Source: Lepidurus packardi
Lineage: Eukaryota > Arthropoda > Branchiopoda > Notostraca > Triopsidae
Length of the DNA: 64,000 nucleotides
Reading direction: 5' to 3'
NCBI GenBank assembly: GCA_023053545.1
Contig: JAKZAN010000002.1
Coordinates: forward strand, 124,001-188,000
A model generated the notes under the pieces. It saw only the letters and a list, made by a program, of their open reading frames with translations. It was not told where the DNA came from and searched no databases. The translations under genes and the position numbers were made by a program. This document shows, piece by piece, positions 61,036-64,000 of this stretch (its first letter is position 1; every line of letters begins with the position of its first letter).

Positions 61036-61049
61036 AACAGGGCCGGCGA
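61036..61049 (+). promoter_or_regulatory. Pre-LTR motif of BEL-2
   Basis: AACAGGGCCGGCGA directly before the 3' LTR; one base different from BEL-1 and BEL-3. Confidence 0.7.
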
Positions 61050-61378
61050 TGTTCTGGACAGTGAGTCCAGAAGGTACGAACGTGAGACTCGAAATGACTC
61101 CGACTAGGCGACCTTGGCGGATTCATGCCCAAGGTTCGCGACAGTAGAATTTTTATCCTTTTACCGATCGATAACCTTTAACGTTTGACTGACGCTCAAC
61201 CTGAGTTGACCCTCAAGGATATCGGCAGACGATATACAGCTGCACTGACAAACGGACGTGCCGGTCTTTTATCCGAATTGTTTTTACCTCGTTTTATCAA
61301 GTTGCTTGTAATAGTGATTCCACAATAAATTGAACTATATGTGCGAACATCGTGACAGTCTCTTTAGTGTTGCGTACA
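61050..61378 (+). repeat. 3' LTR of BEL-2 (329 bp)
   Basis: It has the same sequence as 56117-56445; I found no difference by eye. Confidence 0.95.
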
Positions 61379-61601
61379 AATGTTAACCCTACGAAAATCC
61401 CACCCTTTAATTACAATCATTAATAATGCACAAATTGACCTACCTGCTCCATCAGACATCAATATTTGATGAAATTTTGGTTCTCTCCTAGGTTTATGCC
61501 TAATAATTCAAATCCTCACTGGTCTATTTCCCGCAATACACTTCTCTGCCCATTTAGACCTAGCTTTCTCTAGTGTAGCCCACATTTGTCGCGATGTTAA
61601 T
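61379..61601 (+). pseudogene. CytB: Mitochondrial CytB, N-terminal part (NUMT-2)
   Basis: It resumes CytB after BEL-2 ([48 protein letters not shown]). HICRDVN is the standard sequence, better preserved than in NUMT-1. Gypsy-E interrupts it at 61601/61602. Confidence 0.92.
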
Positions 61602-61797
61602 TGTAACGTTTACGTGCTTATGCTAAGACTGAGTGTAGTTTAAAAGGAGGAATATATATATATACATGTACAAGGGAAAGGGTTTCAAAAAAGGTGAAAG
61701 GCACAAGTTCCTGGTTCACAAGAATTTGCCAGTCTCATGAGCAATAACAAAGGAAAAGCAAATGACAAGATCAAACTACTATGAAGGCACTCTTACA
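61602..61797 (-). repeat. 3' LTR of Gypsy-E (196 bp)
   Basis: On the sense strand it starts TGTAAGAGTGCC and ends CGTAAACGTTACA. The tract AAAAAGGGGGAGAG (61798-61811) directly precedes it. The second LTR is outside the window. Confidence 0.78.
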
Positions 61798-61830
61798 CTC
61801 TCCCCCTTTTTAAAGAATTAACCCCACAAC

Positions 61831-62967
61831 TTAAAAAATCGGTCTTCCAGGTTCAACATATGTAAATCGATCCGGAGGCTTTCGAGACCTTGTCGACCGA
61901 CGTTCTTCATCAAAATTTGCTCGCTCGTCTTCACCAGGTCCATCCAAATCTCCATCGCTGTCTGCCCAAGGTTCGCCGAAATTCTCCACGATTTGATCTT
62001 CTTCTACGGGCAAGTCGTCATCATCCCCCCAATCCACTAATCTTCTGCGTCTCGGTACAACTTCCTCTCTTCTTTCTTCCTCCTGCTCTGTCGGCACTGC
62101 ATGCAACTTGTATTTTTGGTACAACTTCCTCTCTTCTTTCTAGAACAGGCCTGGGCCCTGTCTCTACTGGACAATCCGTAGGCACGTTAGTAACAGACAA
62201 CCCTTTCTTTAAATTGTTCACATGAACAACTTTTCTTGTCCTTGTCGATGCGTTCTTAATTCGCAAAAGCTGATCAGAAATACATTTGATCACAATCCAC
62301 GGGCCCGACCAAGGTCGATGAAACTTTCGAAACCTTCCCCTCTTTGGAGCAGGAGTTAGTAACCAAACAGAGCCTCCCAATCGGATCTGCTGCTTTGACA
62401 AGCTTCTATCATAAATTACCTTCTGATAACGTTGGGCGACTCCTAACCGTGTTCGCGCCTGTTCAAAGATTTCCGGTAGCGTCTTCTCTAAGAATTCAGC
62501 ATATTGAGACGTGGACACAGGCTCAGCTCCTAAATTTCCCCCACCGAACACAACATCTTCCGGTAAAAACAACTCCCTGCCTAATTTTAGGCGAGCAGGG
62601 GTAAAGGTAGAAGAACTTTGAACACTGGACCGGTACGCAAGCAAAACACTGGGCAAACCAAGATCCCATGTCTCGTCTCCCTCATCAATCAGCTTACTAA
62701 GGCCAGCCAATATTGTCCTATTAGCCCGCTCAATAAACCCCTCACTCTCCGGGTGATATGGGGTTGTCCGAGTCTTCTTGATCTTGAGTATCCGAAACTT
62801 TCATTTACAGTTTTTGATTCAAAATTTCTCCCTTGATCGGAATGAAGTTGAAGAGGAACGCCATATCTGGTGATAAATTCACCATACAACTTACTAGCAA
62901 TGGTGCTTAGCTTCCTGGTCCCTAATAGGATATGCCTCCAACCACTTCGTAAACAAATCACCGACAA
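61831..62967 (-). pseudogene. pol: Integrase C-terminal half of Gypsy-E
   Basis: Pieces in three frames: 62967-62689 with LYGEFITRYGVP and LHSDQGRNF (second catalytic Asp); then the Glu region in a shifted frame; 62710-62021 with VLLAYRSSVQSSTFTP-like sequence, a GPY/F-like module (PWSGPWIVIK) and VVHVNNLKK; and 62124-61831 with an acidic tail (DWGDDDDLPVEED). A 24-bp stretch (GTACAACTTCCTCTCTTCTT and following bases) occurs twice, 62 bp apart (about 62057 and 62119), a tandem duplication that coincides with the last frame change. Confidence 0.82.
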
Positions 62968-63995
62968 CTAAAATGTAACGGTTATGGTCTCTTGTTTCGG
63001 GCAAGGGTCCCAAAATATCCATTTCAACAATGTCACTTGGAAATCTTGGGTTCAAGGGATTCAAGGTAGCCTTGGTATTTTGAGACGGAGGATTTCGTTG
63101 CATGCATGTTGAACAACTCTTGGACCAGTTCTCTATGTCCTTTCTCATTCCTGGCCAATAAAATCGCGAACGCAGCTTCAGTAAAATCTTCGTGCTACCC
63201 ATATGTGCACCAGAGTTTCCGCCATGATAGTTCCTCAAAAACTCTTCTTGTTTCCCTTTAGGTACCAGAGGTAGGTATAGACACCCATCAGCAGACAACC
63301 ATTTGGGATAAAGCCCGCCATTAGAAAACTTCAAATTCTTCCTTTGCGTCCAGTAACTACGCAATGCCGGGCTCAACTCCTTTAAATTCGGCTTACAGTT
63401 GGATTCCCTTAGCCATCTCTTGACTAACTCCATTTCCCCGTCCCCCATCTGAGCTTCGACGACATCATTATCGGTAAGTAGCTCCACCTGGTGCACAGCG
63501 ACATCTTGCTGGAGCCCGTGTGGCATCTCCGGCTCCCCTCCTTCCTCTTCGTTGTCCGACCCTTCATGCTTACCACACTGCGAACATGGTCTTCTTGAAA
63601 GCGCATCCGCGTTTCCATGCTTTGGTCCGGGTCTGTGTTCAACGGTGAACTGATAAGATTCGAACAAACTCAACCATCGCAAAACTTGTCCCGTGGGTTC
63701 TTTACATTTCTTTATCCATTCTACTGCACTATTATCCGTCCGGATCTTAAACGGTCTTCCAAGCAAATAATGGCTAAATTGAAAGAAAGAAAATTTAACT
63801 GCCAATAGCTCTTTTCTTGTCACACAGTAGCGAGTCTCCGGTCTCGTCAAACACCGACTCGCATAAGCTATAGGGCGCTCTACACCGTCAATCTCTTGTG
63901 ATAGCACAGCTCCTAATCCCACATTACTTGCGTCGGAGTCGACAATAAAAGGCTTGGAAATATCAGGAAAAGCTAATACAGGGGCAGAAGTAAGA
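62894..63995 (-). pseudogene. pol: RNase H and integrase N-terminal part of Gypsy-E
   Basis: The frame runs off the window upstream of 63922. RNase H: YASRCLTRPETRYCVTRKELLAV, IRTDNSAVEW, PGPKHGNADALSRRPC. The linker holds a short Cys-rich and acidic stretch. Integrase zinc domain: YHGGNSGAHMGSTKIL, then CSTCMQRN; first catalytic Asp in VEMDILGPLPE. The frame is lost near 62900 (after RDQEAKHHC), where the other piece takes over. Confidence 0.85.
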
Positions 63996-64000
63996 AGACG

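Larger units (their letters stand above)
56117..61378 (+). mobile_element. BEL-2: young BEL/Pao element without integrase
   Basis: The 5262-bp element has LTRs (56117-56445, 61050-61378; 329 bp each, identical by eye), flanked by AATGT duplications (56112-56116, 61379-61383). The duplicated target includes the CytB ATG. It contains one long ORF for gag, protease, RT and RNase H. Only about 50 bases separate its stop from the 3' LTR, so there is no room for integrase. It must have been mobilised in trans, or it lost integrase at or after insertion. Confidence 0.95.
43690..61601 (+). other. NUMT-2: nuclear copy of mitochondrial DNA, ND4 to CytB start, split by Gypsy-D and BEL-2
   Basis: Mitochondrial pieces at 43690-43820, 54975-56116 and 61379-61601 run ND4, ND4L, Thr, Pro, ND6, CytB on the strand opposite to NUMT-1. 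It overlaps NUMT-1 from the ND4 start to CytB but differs by many substitutions and indels and lacks NUMT-1's deletion in tRNA-Pro/tRNA-Thr, so it is a separate or long-diverged copy. ND4 reading is intact across the insertion, suggesting that this copy is younger. Confidence 0.92.
61602..64000 (-). mobile_element. Gypsy-E: Ty3/Gypsy element, 3' half, continues beyond window
   Basis: A short 3' LTR (61602-61797) is followed (in plus coordinates) by integrase and RNase H on the minus strand. The rest lies beyond 64000. It is a different lineage from Gypsy-A/B and Gypsy-C/D, judged by the short LTR and the integrase tail. Pol has at least three frame breaks. Confidence 0.9.

Overview
This is eukaryotic nuclear DNA, almost certainly from an arthropod. 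It is a repeat-rich stretch in which transposable elements are nested inside copies of mitochondrial DNA (NUMTs). I see no intact host gene. The only host nuclear gene is a decayed fragment of a class V myosin with very short introns (9047-12068). The mitochondrial pieces keep the ancestral arthropod gene order (16S, tRNA-Leu(UAG), ND1, tRNA-Ser(UGA), CytB, ND6, tRNA-Pro/tRNA-Thr, ND4L, ND4). Only one leucine tRNA lies between 16S and ND1, which is the condition in insects and crustaceans. I cannot name the species.

Layout. 1-5483: Gypsy-A, an LTR retroelement with gag, truncated pol, an env-like remnant and a 3' LTR; its left end is outside the window. 5918-8884: decayed LINE on the minus strand. 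9047-12068: myosin V pseudogene, fused at its right edge to a second LINE fragment (to about 12775). 13135-33002: NUMT-1, interrupted by a Tc1-family transposon (14276-16283, in ND1), complete Gypsy-B (18013-26406, minus, in ND6) and BEL-1 (26507-32703). It is ended by Gypsy-C (33003-38042, in ND4), which has lost its 3' end. 38043-42600: satellite with a 20-bp unit. 42600-43689: 3' end of BEL-3. 43690-61601: NUMT-2, in the opposite orientation, interrupted by Gypsy-D (43821-54974, minus, in ND4) and BEL-2 (56117-61378, at the CytB start). Gypsy-D itself contains a complete hAT transposon (44962-50294). 61602-64000: Gypsy-E (minus), running off the window.

Insertion events can be dated relative to one another because target-site duplications are visible for six elements: TA for Tc1, GTAT for Gypsy-B, AACAT for BEL-1, TTAC for Gypsy-D, CCACCAAG for hAT and AATGT for BEL-2. 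NUMT-1 and NUMT-2 overlap in content, so each shows the other's uninterrupted sequence at insertion points. NUMTs came first, then LTR elements and Tc1, then hAT into Gypsy-D. BEL-2 (LTRs identical by eye), Gypsy-B and Gypsy-D (LTRs under about 1% different) are young.

Most notable: (i) Gypsy-A and Gypsy-B are nearly identical on both sides of a protease-RT linker that is completely different in sequence and length (439 versus 307 codons) yet open in frame in both; (ii) a hAT element whose ends are dense arrays of GGATC-type palindromes; (iii) a Tc1-family transposase gene that reads as a full 329-residue protein only after removing three introns of 53-64 nt; (iv) a young BEL element with a clean 1495-residue ORF but no integrase; (v) a 4.5-kb 20-bp satellite sitting exactly between two truncated retroelements.
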